64,000 nucleotides of DNA from Ancylobacter aquaticus (GCF_004339465.1 NZ_SMFY01000004.1:1-64000), one strand, 5' to 3'; shown: positions 45,314 to 53,838, numbered from the stretch's first letter. Notes: a model not told the origin generated them from the sequence alone. A program made the numbers and translations.

Positions 45314-46639
45314 TCACCCCTTGCGCAGCCGCGCGGCGAAGAAGCCGTCGAGGCCGGCATAGCGCGGGTCCTCGTCCGGCAGATGGGTGGGCAGGGTACG
45401 AACCTCGCCCTCTCCATTGATCCATTCCGCCGGAATGCCGCACTCGCCGGGCACCACCGGGTCGCGGACGAAATCGGGGCGGAGGGCGAGGAAGGCGGCG
45501 ATCTGCCGCTCGCCCTCTTCCGGCTCCAGCGAGCAGGTGGAATAGACCAGCACCCCGCCCGGCCTCACCAGTTCGGCGGCGTTGGCGAGAAGGCGGGCCT
45601 GCAGCGAAGCGAGGCTGACAATATCGGCCGGCGCCTTGGTCCACGCCACTTCCGGGTGGCGGCGTATGGTGCCGGTAGCCGAACAGGGGGCGTCGATCAG
45701 CACGCCATCGAACGGACCGGCCTTGAGGCGGGTGGCGTCGGCCTCGATGATGTCGGCGGCAAGGCTGAGCCGCTCCAGATTGGCCTTGAGCCGACGCAGG
45801 CGCGGGGCGGAACGGTCGACCGCCACCACCCGCGCGCCGGCAGCGGCCAGCTGCGCCGTCTTGCCGCCGGGTGCAGCGCAGAGGTCGGCAATCGTCATTC
45901 CTGCAGCAGGGCGAAGCAGCAGCGCCGGCAGTGCCGCTGCCGCGTCCTGCACCCACCATTCGCCTTCGTTGAAGCCCGCCAGCGCGGTGACGTTGCCGGC
46001 CTCGACAAGACGTACCGAGCCTGTCGGCAGCAACCGGCCGCCGAGCTTTTCCGCAAGCGCTTCAGGATGTTGCCGGGCGGTGAGGTCAAGCGGGGCCTCA
46101 CTGGCCAGCGCCCGCGAAATCGCCTCGCCCGAGGCCGGGCCATAGGCGGCCGTCCAGCCCTCAACCATCCATTCCGGCTGGTCCGCGACGTCGGGAAGGA
46201 TCGCCTTGCCCTCCCGCGCGATCCGCCGAAGTACAGCATTTGCAAGGCCTTTGAAGCCGGCGGTGCTGGCCTGCTCGCCCACCAGCGTCACGGTGGTGCC
46301 CACCGCCGCGTGGTCGGGCACGTCCATGAACAGGATCTGCGCGGCGCCAACCAGCATCAGAACCTCGACCCGCCGGGCCTTTTCGGGGATGGCCCGCTCC
46401 ATCAGGCTGCGCAGCAGCGCGCGCAGGCTCCCCAGCCGCCGCAGCGTGGTTGCAGCGAGCATCCGCGCCAGCCCCCGATCCCGCTCATCCAGTTCGCGGG
46501 TCAGCCGTTCAAGGGTTTCCTCCAGCGGATGGCCGTTTTCGAGCACGGCTTCGACGGCATCGGCCGCCGCCCGGCGGGCGGCAAGGCCGGGCGCTTCTGC
46601 GGCGGGAGCGGATCGGGAGGCGGAGCGCGGTTCTTTCAT
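45314..46639 (-). CDS. rsmB: 16S rRNA (cytosine-967-C5) methyltransferase family (RsmB)
   Basis: A 441-residue RNA methyltransferase. The N-terminal NusB-like domain (about 22-150) has ARRAAADAVEAVLENG, RDRGLARMLAATTLRRLG and GLANAVLRRIAREG. The Rossmann-fold catalytic domain has DLCAAPGGKTAQLAA, the first Cys in VLIDAPCSATGTIRRHPE and the nucleophile in LVYSTCSLEPEEGE, the two-cysteine arrangement of m5C enzymes. The ATG at 46639 gives the sensible N-terminus; in-frame upstream sequence is not RsmB-like. Confidence 0.94.
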   Translation of the reverse strand: MKEPRSASRSAPAAEAPGLAARRAAADAVEAVLENGHPLEETLERLTRELDERDRGLARMLAATTLRRLGSLRALLRSLMERAIPEKARRVEVLMLVGAAQILFMDVPDHAAVGTTVTLVGEQASTAGFKGLANAVLRRIAREGKAILPDVADQPEWMVEGWTAAYGPASGEAISRALASEAPLDLTARQHPEALAEKLGGRLLPTGSVRLVEAGNVTALAGFNEGEWWVQDAAAALPALLLRPAAGMTIADLCAAPGGKTAQLAAAGARVVAVDRSAPRLRRLKANLERLSLAADIIEADATRLKAGPFDGVLIDAPCSATGTIRRHPEVAWTKAPADIVSLASLQARLLANAAELVRPGGVLVYSTCSLEPEEGERQIAAFLALRPDFVRDPVVPGECGIPAEWINGEGEVRTLPTHLPDEDPRYAGLDGFFAARLRKG

Positions 46640-46821
46640 CGCGATGGGACTAGGCCCAGCCACGCGGGAAGGCAACCTTATCCGTCGATCGCGCCGGGGC
46701 GAGGCATCCAAATAGCCGCTCGGGGGTTGTCGAACCGGGCGAGATTGGGTCCTATCCCCCTTCAGCCCGCCCACCCGCCTTCCCGGCCCGCCTCACGCCT
46801 TGCGCCAGCAGCGAACGGAAC

Positions 46822-47778
46822 ATGCCCAACCTGATCCTCATCGCCGATATCGGCGGAACCTCCTCGCGCCTGGCCCTTGTCGACACGGGCGGTGTCCCGC
46901 GCGACATCCAGATCCACCGCAATGACGACTTCGGCGGCTTCAAGCAGATGATCGAGGCCGACCTCGCCCAGCGTGGGTCGGAGGCCCGCGCGGCGGTCGG
47001 CGGCGCGGTGCTCGCGGTGGCCGGGCCGGCGGATGAGGAGGTCATTCGCCTGACCAACCGCGACTGGTCCTTTTCCAAGCGCGACATGCGCCGCCATTTC
47101 GGCTGGCAGAAATTCGCCGCGCTGAACGATTTCGAGGCGCTCGCCCTCGGCGTGCTGGCGCTCACCCCGGAACACCTCGTCGCGGTGGGCGCCGGCCGGG
47201 CGGAGCGCGATGCGCCCATTCTGGTCTGCGGCCCCGGCACCGGCTTCGGAACCGCCATGCTGGTAAAAGCGGGTCGCAACCGCATGGTGCTGACCGGCGA
47301 AGGCGGGCGCGTGCGGCTCGGCGCCGCCGATTCCGAGGAGGCGCTGCTGCTCGGCCACATGGTGCAGGAGCTTGGCCCTGTCGTGGTAGAGCATGCGCTC
47401 TCCGGCTCCGGCCTTGCCCGCATCCACCGCATCTTGTCCGGCGCCAGCCTTTCGCCGGAGGAGGTGATCGCGGCCGCCTTGCGGGGCGAGGATGCGGCGC
47501 ATCACAGCTGCGCTGTTTTCCTTCGGTTGTTCGGTCGCATCGCCGGGGATCTCGCGCTCATCACCAATGCGCGCGGCGGCGTCTATCTCGCCGGCGGCGT
47601 CTCGGTCGGGCTTGCCACCCTGTTCGCCGGCTCGGCGTTCCGCGCCGCCTTCGAGGAGCATCCGCCCTTCGAGGCGCGGCTCGCCGAGATGCCGGTGCAG
47701 GTCATCACCCATCCGACACCCGGGCTGATCGGCTGCGGCCAGTTCGGCGGCCGGCTGGCGAAGACCCTGAAGAGCTAG
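46822..47778 (+). CDS. glk: Glucokinase
   Basis: A 318-residue cytoplasmic hexokinase of the bacterial Glk group phosphorylating glucose. It has the ATP-phosphate motif DIGGTSSRLAL (9-19), the catalytic Asp D103 in LNDFEA, the sugar-binding GPGTGFGTAML and EGGRVRLGAA, and GGVYLAGGVSVGLA for adenosine binding. The usual end GLIGCGQF is present. Followed 23 bp later by the Dabb gene on the same strand. Confidence 0.93.
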   Translation: MPNLILIADIGGTSSRLALVDTGGVPRDIQIHRNDDFGGFKQMIEADLAQRGSEARAAVGGAVLAVAGPADEEVIRLTNRDWSFSKRDMRRHFGWQKFAALNDFEALALGVLALTPEHLVAVGAGRAERDAPILVCGPGTGFGTAMLVKAGRNRMVLTGEGGRVRLGAADSEEALLLGHMVQELGPVVVEHALSGSGLARIHRILSGASLSPEEVIAAALRGEDAAHHSCAVFLRLFGRIAGDLALITNARGGVYLAGGVSVGLATLFAGSAFRAAFEEHPPFEARLAEMPVQVITHPTPGLIGCGQFGGRLAKTLKS

Positions 47779-47801
47779 CGCCCCCGGAGACATGGCAGAC
47801 C

Positions 47802-48119
47802 ATGATCACGCACATTGTTCTTCTGCGCTTTCCCGACAACATGCCCGGCGCTCGCATCGATGAACTGCTCGCGCCGTTTCTCCGGCTTCCCGAGGTCATT
47901 CCCGGCCTCGTCGCCGTGAGCGCCGGCAGCAACACCAGCCCGGAAGGCCTGCACAACGGCTATCGCCATGGCCTCGTCATGCAGTTCAGTTCCGCCCTTG
48001 ACCGCGACGCCTACCTCACCCATCCCGCCCATGTGCGCCTTGCCGAGCCGCTCGTCGCGGCGCTCGCGCACGGGGTTGGCGACGTTGCGGTGTTCGATCT
48101 GGAATCGGGTGACCGCTAG
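47802..48119 (+). CDS. Dabb (stress-responsive A/B barrel) protein
   Basis: A 105-residue dimeric alpha+beta barrel (ferredoxin-like) protein: MITHIVLLRFPDNMP, the middle VIPGLVAVSAGSNTSPEGL, GLVMQFSSALDRDAYLTHP and AHVRLAEPLV are the family's strands. Some members are small cyclases or decarboxylases (for example OAC), others have no known function. Likely cotranscribed with glk. Confidence 0.9.
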   Translation: MITHIVLLRFPDNMPGARIDELLAPFLRLPEVIPGLVAVSAGSNTSPEGLHNGYRHGLVMQFSSALDRDAYLTHPAHVRLAEPLVAALAHGVGDVAVFDLESGDR

Positions 48120-48123
48120 GAAC

Positions 48124-48190
48124 TAGAGCATTTTCGAGCGAAGTGGGTTCCGGTTCGCGTGAATAAAATGCGTAAAAACAAAAACCTCGA
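48124..48190. repeat. Dispersed rhizobial intergenic repeat
   Basis: Sequence beginning TAGAGCATTTTCGAGCGAAG and ending at the AAAATGCG..AAAAACA tail. GCATTTT (48128-48134) is mirrored by AAAATGC near 48165-48171, and CGAA/TTCG parts mirror inside, so it folds as a long imperfect hairpin between the convergent Dabb and RluA-type genes. I recall near-identical units scattered through Rhizobiales genomes. Only one copy is in this window. Confidence 0.7.
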
Positions 48191-48225
48191 GGACGTCCGG
48201 CGAGCCGGAATTCACCGAGCGTGCT

Positions 48226-49005
48226 CTAGCCACCCAGCTTTGTGAAGCCGGCTTCATCCGCCAGCGCCTCCAGCGCGGCCGGGTCGAACCCGGCCCGCTC
48301 CAGCGTGGCGCGCATATGAGCGGGCAAAGGCGCGCGCGCATCGACCGGATCGCGGCCCTTCTTCTGCGGAATGATCGCCCGCCGCGAATGCAGGTGCAGG
48401 ATCGGCCCGCCCGGCAGGCGCGAGGCGCCGCCATAGATGCTGTCGCCGAGAATCGGGTGGCCGATGGCGTCGAGATGCACGCGCAACTGGTGCGTGCGCC
48501 CGGTGAGCGGCGAGAGCGCCAGCACCGCCAGCCCCTCGCCCTCAGCGATCTTACGCCATTCGGTGATGGCTTCCTGGCCCTTCGGGTCGACCGCCATCCA
48601 CCAGCCACGCGTCGGCGAGCGCTTGGCGAGCTTCAGTTCGATGCGCCCGCCTGCCTCGGCCGGCACGCCGCGCACAACGGCCATGTAGGTCTTGCCCACC
48701 GTCCCGTCGGCAAACGCCTTGCCAAGATCGGCCAGCGCCTTGCGGTGACGGCCGAGCACGAGGCAGCCGGAGGTGTCCTTGTCGAGCCGGTGAGCGAGTT
48801 CCGGTGCATTGGGCAGGCCGAAGCGCAGCGCGTCGAGATGGTCGGCCAGCGTCTCACCACCCTTCGGCCCCTTGTGGACCGCAAGGCCGGGCGGCTTGTC
48901 GATGACGAGCATCATCCCGTCGCGGTGCAGCACGCGGGCGGCTATGTCGAACGTCCCCTCATTGGCGGGGACGGCGTCTTCGGAAGACGAGGCGGTCTGG
49001 CTCAT
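48226..49005 (-). CDS. RluA-family rRNA/tRNA pseudouridine synthase
   Basis: A 259-residue pseudouridine synthase. It has LVIDKPPGLAVHKG, the catalytic Asp D75 in HRLDKDTSG, LTGRTHQLRVHL and HPILGDSIYGG, all RluA-class motifs. No N-terminal S4 domain is present, so it resembles RluA or RluC-like enzymes without S4. The exact U position is unknown. The ATG at 49005 gives a better N-terminus than an upstream in-frame codon at 49023. Confidence 0.92.
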   Translation of the reverse strand: MSQTASSSEDAVPANEGTFDIAARVLHRDGMMLVIDKPPGLAVHKGPKGGETLADHLDALRFGLPNAPELAHRLDKDTSGCLVLGRHRKALADLGKAFADGTVGKTYMAVVRGVPAEAGGRIELKLAKRSPTRGWWMAVDPKGQEAITEWRKIAEGEGLAVLALSPLTGRTHQLRVHLDAIGHPILGDSIYGGASRLPGGPILHLHSRRAIIPQKKGRDPVDARAPLPAHMRATLERAGFDPAALEALADEAGFTKLGG

Positions 49006-49065
49006 CGCGCCGTCACACCACAAAGCCGGCCGCGCGTCGAGAGGCGCCTGCTTTTAGCGAAGCGG

Positions 49066-49848
49066 CTATTTCGCCACCCAGCCGCCATCCATCTGCTGCA
49101 ACGCGCCGGTGATCGAGCGGGCATTGTCGCCGGCGAGGAACACCGCCAGAGCCGCTACCTCCTCGACCGTGACGAACTGCTTAGTCGGCTGCTCGGACAG
49201 CAGCATGTCCTTCACCTGTTGCTCGGTCATGCCACGCGCCTTCATGGTGTCGGGAATCTGCTGCTCCACCAGCGGCGTCCAGACATAGCCGGGGCAGATG
49301 GCGTTGACGGTGATGCCGAACGGCGCGGTTTCCAGCGCCACGGTCTTGGTCAGGCCGGCAATGCCATGCTTGGCGGCGACATAGGCCGATTTGAACGGCG
49401 AGGCGACCAGCGCATGGGCCGAGGCGGTATTGATGATGCGGCCCCATTTGCGCGCCTTCATGCCGGGCACGGCGGCCTTGATGGTGTGGAAGGCGGCGGA
49501 GAGGTTCAGGGCGATGACGAGGTCCCATTTGTCGTCCGGGAATTCGTCCACCGGCGCGACATGCTGCACGCCGGCATTGTTCACGAGGATGTCCACCGAA
49601 CCGAGCGCTTCCTGCACAAAGGCGATCAGCCCGGCACAGGCGGCCCCCTTGGTGAGATCCGCGTCGGAATAGAGCGCCGCGACGCCGAAATCGCTCTCGA
49701 TGCCGGCCCGCAGCCGCTCGATCTCGGCCGCGTCGCCGAAGCCGTTCAGCGTGACATTCACGCCCTCGGCAGCGAGGGCGCGGGCTATGGCGAGGCCTAT
49801 GCCGCTGGTCGACCCGGTGACGACGGCGTTCTTACCCTTCAAGGACAT
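49066..49848 (-). CDS. bdhA: 3-hydroxybutyrate dehydrogenase
   Basis: A 260-residue SDR oxidising 3-hydroxybutyrate to acetoacetate with NAD. It has TGSTSGIG (11-18), NNAGVQHVAPVDEFP (the substrate-side Q-H is typical of this enzyme), the catalytic S143, Y156 and K160, and ALQQMDGGWVAK at the C-terminus. Length and the NAICPGYVWTPLVE segment match the bacterial HBDH family. It fits polyhydroxybutyrate use; the acetoacetate decarboxylase-like gene at 56.6 kb could take the product. Confidence 0.94.
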   Translation of the reverse strand: MSLKGKNAVVTGSTSGIGLAIARALAAEGVNVTLNGFGDAAEIERLRAGIESDFGVAALYSDADLTKGAACAGLIAFVQEALGSVDILVNNAGVQHVAPVDEFPDDKWDLVIALNLSAAFHTIKAAVPGMKARKWGRIINTASAHALVASPFKSAYVAAKHGIAGLTKTVALETAPFGITVNAICPGYVWTPLVEQQIPDTMKARGMTEQQVKDMLLSEQPTKQFVTVEEVAALAVFLAGDNARSITGALQQMDGGWVAK

Positions 49849-49973
49849 GCACGGTACCTCATTCGACAGGACGAGCGGCAAAGCACGAGCAGCATTTGGC
49901 CGCCCGCCGGAACTTAAGGCGGGGCGATGACGCGCGCATCACCGCCCCGCCTGGAAGATCGGCTACCGGAGGA

Positions 49974-50423
49974 TCACGGCTGCTTGAGGCAGACCGCGAC
50001 GACTTCCTTCACCGGGTGCTCGCACGCCACCACGGTCTTGCCGCCATCATCGGCGAAGGACGCGATGTGCTGGAAGCTGCGTTCGGTGTTGACGCAATAG
50101 CCCGAGACGATCACCTCGCCGCTCTCGCAGCCGCTGGTGCAGCCTGCCGACGGGCAGGGCGCGCTGCGCACGGTGATGGCGGAGGACCCCGGCGCGCCGG
50201 GCGTGCCCGCCGTGCCGGCAGGACCCTGCGGACCCGTGGGACCGGCAGGGCCGGAAGGACCCGCAGGCCCGGCGGGCCCGGTGGCGCCGGCAGGGCCTGC
50301 CGCCCCGGCGGGACCGGCCATGCCGGCCTCGCCCTTCGGACCCGCAGGACCGGAAGGCCCCTCGAAACACCCCGCCAGAGGCAGCGCGAGCGCCGCGACC
50401 AGAATGAATTTGAAAGCCTGCAT
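49974..50423 (-). CDS. Collagen-like lipoprotein with Cys-rich C-terminus
   Basis: A 149-residue predicted lipoprotein. Signal with lipobox LPLAGC (Cys at 19), then about 19 continuous Gly-X-Y triplets (residues 21-78: [20 protein letters not shown] and onward), rich in Pro, which form a collagen-type triple helix. The C-terminal 70 residues hold seven Cys ([30 protein letters not shown]) likely disulfide-bonded, perhaps the trimerisation or adhesion head. Bacterial collagen-like proteins are often surface adhesins. The low-complexity part can vary in length by slippage. Confidence 0.85.
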   Translation of the reverse strand: MQAFKFILVAALALPLAGCFEGPSGPAGPKGEAGMAGPAGAAGPAGATGPAGPAGPSGPAGPTGPQGPAGTAGTPGAPGSSAITVRSAPCPSAGCTSGCESGEVIVSGYCVNTERSFQHIASFADDGGKTVVACEHPVKEVVAVCLKQP

Positions 50424-50543
50424 GGAACCCCCAATGAACGAACCGGCGGCCGTATCCTGCTCCGGCGCACAGAGCCTCACAAGGGCGAAGCGCATGCGAC
50501 CATCAACCTTTGCGCCAACTCGTTCGCCATGCCCGGCCGGCCG

Positions 50544-50598
50544 GCGTGATGGCGGGGTGATCGCAGCGTGATAGCGCCGTCATGGCGCCGTGACCGGG
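50544..50598. repeat. Five 11-bp phased repeats upstream of zur
   Basis: Five consecutive 11-mers starting at 50544, 50555, 50566, 50577 and 50588 share the core GCGTGATNGCG (cores GTGAT, GTGAT, GTGAT, GTCAT, GTGAC). The spacing is one helical turn, placing each unit on the same face of the DNA, ending 19 bp before the zur start. This suits cooperative binding by a regulator. It does not resemble the AT-rich Zur box I know from alphaproteobacteria. Confidence 0.65.
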
Positions 50599-50617
50599 GA
50601 AGGTTTATATTGGCAGC

Positions 50618-51202
50618 ATGTCGACCACCTCTCCCCCGCCCGGTGGCCCGCAAGGGCATGACCATGATGGCCACGACCACGACCATGCCGCCTGCGTGGC
50701 CGGCGCCATCGCCCGCTTCGAGCAAAGCTGCGCCCGCAGCGGCGCGCGGCTGACGCCCTTGCGCCGCCGTGTGCTGGAGGAACTGGCCGACAGCCACACC
50801 CCGCTCGGCGCCTATGATCTGGTGGAGCGCCTCGGCAATTCCGGCGAGAAGCCGCCGCCGATGTCGGTGTACCGGACGCTGGATTTCCTCGTGAGCGAGG
50901 GGCTGGCCCACCGCATCGAGAGTCGCAACGCCTATCTGGTCTGCGGGCGCGAGCATGGTGCCGACGACGTCATCGTGTTCCTCATCTGCGAAGGCTGCGG
51001 CGTGACGGCGGAAGTCGCCTCGCACGCTATCGGCCGCGATCTCGCCTGGGCGACGCGGGCAGCCGGCTTCACCCCGCGCACGCCTGTCATCGAGATCGCC
51101 GGCACCTGCGCCCGCTGCCGCACGGCGGCCGGAGCGGATGCGGCCGCAAACGACGCGCGGGAGGCGGCCCACCCTCACGCCCATGCCGAGACGACGCCGT
51201 GA
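50618..51202 (+). CDS. zur: Zinc-uptake regulator of the Fur family
   Basis: A 194-residue repressor with Fur-type winged helix (LTPLRRRVLEELADSHTPLGAYDL, then MSVYRTLDFLVSEGLAHRIE) and dimer domain with the structural zinc pair CxxC (FLICEGCG and CARC). Both ends are His-rich (N-terminal HDHDGHDHDH, C-terminal HPHAHAE), pointing to zinc; length exceeds E. coli Zur by about 20 residues from these tails. Zur rather than Fur is supported by the SRNAYLVCGREH segment. Probable targets are the zinc cluster at 61-64 kb. Confidence 0.9.
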   Translation: MSTTSPPPGGPQGHDHDGHDHDHAACVAGAIARFEQSCARSGARLTPLRRRVLEELADSHTPLGAYDLVERLGNSGEKPPPMSVYRTLDFLVSEGLAHRIESRNAYLVCGREHGADDVIVFLICEGCGVTAEVASHAIGRDLAWATRAAGFTPRTPVIEIAGTCARCRTAAGADAAANDAREAAHPHAHAETTP

Positions 51203-51287
51203 GTTCCCGCCCGAGCCCCCGCCCGTTGACGCACCGCCCGCACCGGCTTAACCCCAGCCGCACGCTGCGCACCCCAGTCCCCGGACG

Positions 51288-52595
51288 ATGAACGCCATGG
51301 ACGCCCTCTCCCCCGCCTCCGTCGTCGCGCCCGATCTCGAAGCCGCCGGCCCTGCCCCGCGCCGTGCCACCGTCGCGGTGAAGGTCGGCAGCGTCACCGT
51401 GGGTGGCGGCGCGCCGGTGGTCGTTCAGTCGATGACCAATACCGATACCGCCGACGCCGACGGAACCGCCCGGCAGATCGCGGCACTCGCCCGCGCCGGC
51501 TCGGAAATCGTGCGGATCACGGTGGATCGCGACGAGGCCGCCGCCGCCGTGCCCGAAATCAAGGAGCGCCTGCTGCGCATGGGGCTCGACACCCCGATCG
51601 TCGGCGACTTCCACTACAATGGCCATCTGCTGCTGACGAAGTACCCGGACTGCGCGCAGGCGCTCGACAAATACCGGATCAATCCCGGCAATGTTGGCTT
51701 CGGTCAGAAGCGCGACCGCCACTTCGCCACCATCGTCGAGCAGGCAATCAAATACGCCAAGCCGGTGCGCATCGGCGCCAATTGGGGCTCGCTCGACGAC
51801 GACCTGCTCACCGCGCTGATGGACGAGAACGCGAAGCTGCCGAGCCCGGCGCCGGCGCGCGCGGTCACCCGCGAGGCGCTGGTGCGCTCGGCCCTGCTCT
51901 CGGCGGCGCTGGCCGAAGACATCGGACTCCCGCGTGAAAAAATCATCCTCTCCGCCAAGGTCTCGGCGGTGCAGGATCTCATCACCGTCTACGCCGAGCT
52001 GGCGCGCCGCGCCGACTATGCGCTGCATCTGGGCCTCACCGAAGCCGGCATGGGCTCGAAGGGCATCGTCGCGTCCTCGACCGCGATGGGCGTGCTTTTG
52101 CAGCAAGGCATCGGCGACACCATCCGCGTCTCGCTCACCCCGGAGCCCGGCGGCGACCGCACCCGCGAAGTGACGGTGGCGCAGGAAATGCTGCAGACCA
52201 TGGGCCTGCGCACCTTCGTGCCGCTGGTCGCCGCCTGCCCCGGCTGCGGGCGCACCACCTCAACCACCTTCCAGGAACTGGCCTTCGAGGTGCAGGACTT
52301 CATCCGCACCTCCATGCCGGAATGGAAGAAGCACTATCCCGGCGTCGAGACCCTGAACGTCGCGGTCATGGGCTGCATCGTCAACGGCCCGGGCGAGAGC
52401 AAGCATGCCGATATCGGCATCTCGCTGCCCGGTACCGGCGAGTTTCCCACCGCCCCGGTCTATCTCGACGGCAAGAAGGCGATGACCCTGCGGGGCCCGA
52501 GCCTGCGCGAGGATTTCAAGAAGATCGTCGAGGACTATGTCGAGCGCCGCTTCGGCGTCGGGCGCCCGGCCTCCGGAGCCGACGCCGCGGAGTGA
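51288..52595 (+). CDS. ispG: 4-hydroxy-3-methylbut-2-en-1-yl diphosphate synthase
   Basis: A 435-residue iron-sulfur enzyme, the penultimate step of the MEP isoprenoid pathway. N-terminal TIM barrel with [20 protein letters not shown] and [14 protein letters not shown]; the C-terminal 4Fe-4S domain has [11 protein letters not shown] (two Cys) and [12 protein letters not shown] (third Cys, with Glu). Length typical. Followed 5 bp later by a rhodanese gene. Confidence 0.97.
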   Translation: MNAMDALSPASVVAPDLEAAGPAPRRATVAVKVGSVTVGGGAPVVVQSMTNTDTADADGTARQIAALARAGSEIVRITVDRDEAAAAVPEIKERLLRMGLDTPIVGDFHYNGHLLLTKYPDCAQALDKYRINPGNVGFGQKRDRHFATIVEQAIKYAKPVRIGANWGSLDDDLLTALMDENAKLPSPAPARAVTREALVRSALLSAALAEDIGLPREKIILSAKVSAVQDLITVYAELARRADYALHLGLTEAGMGSKGIVASSTAMGVLLQQGIGDTIRVSLTPEPGGDRTREVTVAQEMLQTMGLRTFVPLVAACPGCGRTTSTTFQELAFEVQDFIRTSMPEWKKHYPGVETLNVAVMGCIVNGPGESKHADIGISLPGTGEFPTAPVYLDGKKAMTLRGPSLREDFKKIVEDYVERRFGVGRPASGADAAE

Positions 52596-52600
52596 CCGCG

Positions 52601-52996
52601 ATGAAGAAGGGCTACAAGCAGCTTTTGGCGGAAGCCGAGGCCGTGGTCACGGGAATCGAGGTGGCGGAAGCCGCGGCCCTGCAGGCCCGCGACGACGTGG
52701 TCTTCGTCGATCTGCGCGACCCGCGCGAGCGAGAGCGCGAAGGCTCCATCCCTGGCGCCTTCCCCTGCCCGCGCGGCGTGCTGGAATTCTGGATCGACCC
52801 GGAAAGCCCCTACGCCAAGGAGGTTTTCCAGCAGGACAAGCGCTTCGTGTTCTACTGCTCGCTCGGCTGGCGCTCGGCGCTGGCGACAAAGACGGCGCAG
52901 GAGATGGGGCTGGAAAAGGTCTGCCACCTCAAGGGCGGTTTCACCGCCTGGAAGGCCGCCGGCAGCGCGGTGGAGACGATGGCGGCGAAGGGGTGA
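52601..52996 (+). CDS. Rhodanese-like sulfurtransferase
   Basis: A 131-residue single-domain rhodanese. It has VVFVDLRDPREREREGSIPG (the DxRxxxE element), catalytic C86 in YCSLGWRS, and the terminal VCHLKGGFTAWKAAG. The active-site loop CSLGWR is six residues, as in single-domain sulfurtransferases. It lies 5 bp after ispG; it could supply sulfur for cluster repair of IspG, but that is inference. Confidence 0.93.
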   Translation: MKKGYKQLLAEAEAVVTGIEVAEAAALQARDDVVFVDLRDPREREREGSIPGAFPCPRGVLEFWIDPESPYAKEVFQQDKRFVFYCSLGWRSALATKTAQEMGLEKVCHLKGGFTAWKAAGSAVETMAAKG

Positions 52997-53019
52997 ACGG
53001 GGATCCTGGTTGCCAAACG

Positions 53020-53061
53020 ACCATCCTTCGAGGCTCGCTGCGCTCGCACCTCAGGATGACG
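53020..53061 (+). repeat. Palindromic repeat unit A (left of GIY-YIG gene)
   Basis: A 42-bp unit with arms ACCATCCTTCGAGG and CCTCAGGATGACG around a GC core. The arms pair with a two-base bulge. It differs at only two positions from unit C and one from the reversed unit D. TGGCTCT follows A and C alike. Confidence 0.9.
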
Positions 53062-53109
53062 TGGCTCTCACGGCCGCCGAAGCGGGGTTCTTGTCTTCCA
53101 CCCACACAC

Positions 53110-53153
53110 CGTCATCCTGAGGCGCCCGGCGCAGCCGGGCCTCGAAGGATGGT
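53110..53153 (-). repeat. Palindromic repeat unit B (left, reversed)
   Basis: The same arms as unit A in the opposite direction, with a different core (CCCGGC..GCCGGG) that itself forms a stem. It ends 15 bp before the GIY-YIG ATG, and the right flank ATCCGGGAG supplies the gene's probable ribosome-binding site. The flank ATCCGGGA also follows unit D. Confidence 0.9.
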
Positions 53154-53168
53154 CATCCGGGAGCGACG

Positions 53169-53465
53169 ATGGGTGCGTTCGTCTACATGCTCCGCTGTGC
53201 CGACGGCTCGTTCTATGTCGGGTCGACCAGCGGCCCATTGGACAAGCGCCTCGCCGAGCACGAGAGCGGCAGCTATCCCGGCTACACGTTTCGGCGACGT
53301 CCGGTAACGCTGGTCTGGTCGGAAGCGTTCGAGCGCATCACCGACGCCATCGCGGCCGAACGGCAGATTAAGGGCTGGACCCGGGTCAAGAAGGAAGCCC
53401 TCATCTGCAGTGACTGGGAGACACTCCGTCATGCCGCTCGGCGACAGTCTGTGCGGGAAGGGTGA
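53169..53465 (+). CDS. GIY-YIG nuclease of the small UPF0213/YhbQ type
   Basis: A 98-residue single-domain endonuclease-like protein. VYMLRCADGSFYVGST corresponds to the GIY..YIG motif, RLAEHESGSYPGYT gives the conserved Arg and His, and AAERQIKGWTRVKKEAL gives the catalytic Glu and following helix. Members cut DNA or have unknown substrate. Two pairs of the same palindromic repeat face each other on each side: A and B on the left, C and D on the right, with 15 and 12 bp between gene and nearest repeats. This tight packaging suggests the gene moves with, or acts on, these repeats. Confidence 0.9.
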   Translation: MGAFVYMLRCADGSFYVGSTSGPLDKRLAEHESGSYPGYTFRRRPVTLVWSEAFERITDAIAAERQIKGWTRVKKEALICSDWETLRHAARRQSVREG

Positions 53466-53477
53466 CGCGCCTGGGCG

Positions 53478-53519
53478 ACCATCCTTCGAGGCTCGCTACG
53501 CTCGCGCCTCAGGATGACG
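53478..53519 (+). repeat. Palindromic repeat unit C (right of GIY-YIG gene)
   Basis: A 42-bp unit with the arms ACCATCCTTCGAGG/CCTCAGGATGACG, same direction as unit A, beginning 12 bp after the GIY-YIG stop, and likewise followed by TGGCTCT. Confidence 0.9.
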
Positions 53520-53838
53520 TGGCTCTGTGAGCGACCGGCAGAGACTTGACCTCATCTGAGCATCACCGTCGCCCCGAGAAGCCCGGCATCGCTGGGCTTC
53601 CAAGGAGGATCAACCACACCACTTTGCCTTCCCCTTGCCCGCCGTCATCCTGAGGTGCGAGCGTAGCGAGCCTCGAAGGATGGTGATCCGGGAACAGTCC
53701 GCAGGCGCCTGTCCGTATGGGTGAGGAAAACGCCTTCGCCCGCCCCCTCCTCCCACCCGTTGCCCTTGCGTCCCTTATCGCGTAAAAGCCCGCGCTCGCC
53801 CGAGCCTGTGAATGGCAGGGCCTTCAGGAGATCAGCAC
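53520..53838. other. Intergenic region between repeats and asd
   Basis: About 320 bp holding unit D and, at about 53579-53612, an inverted repeat GAAGCCC/GGGCTTC. AGGAG before the asd start is its ribosome-binding site. I see no gene. Confidence 0.6.
53643..53684 (-). repeat. Palindromic repeat unit D (right, reversed)
   Basis: Reverse orientation copy, one mismatch to unit A over 42 bp. Followed by ATCCGGGA, as is unit B. So the pair A-B left of the gene and the pair C-D right of it are arranged identically, i.e. as direct repeats of an inverted pair. Confidence 0.9.
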
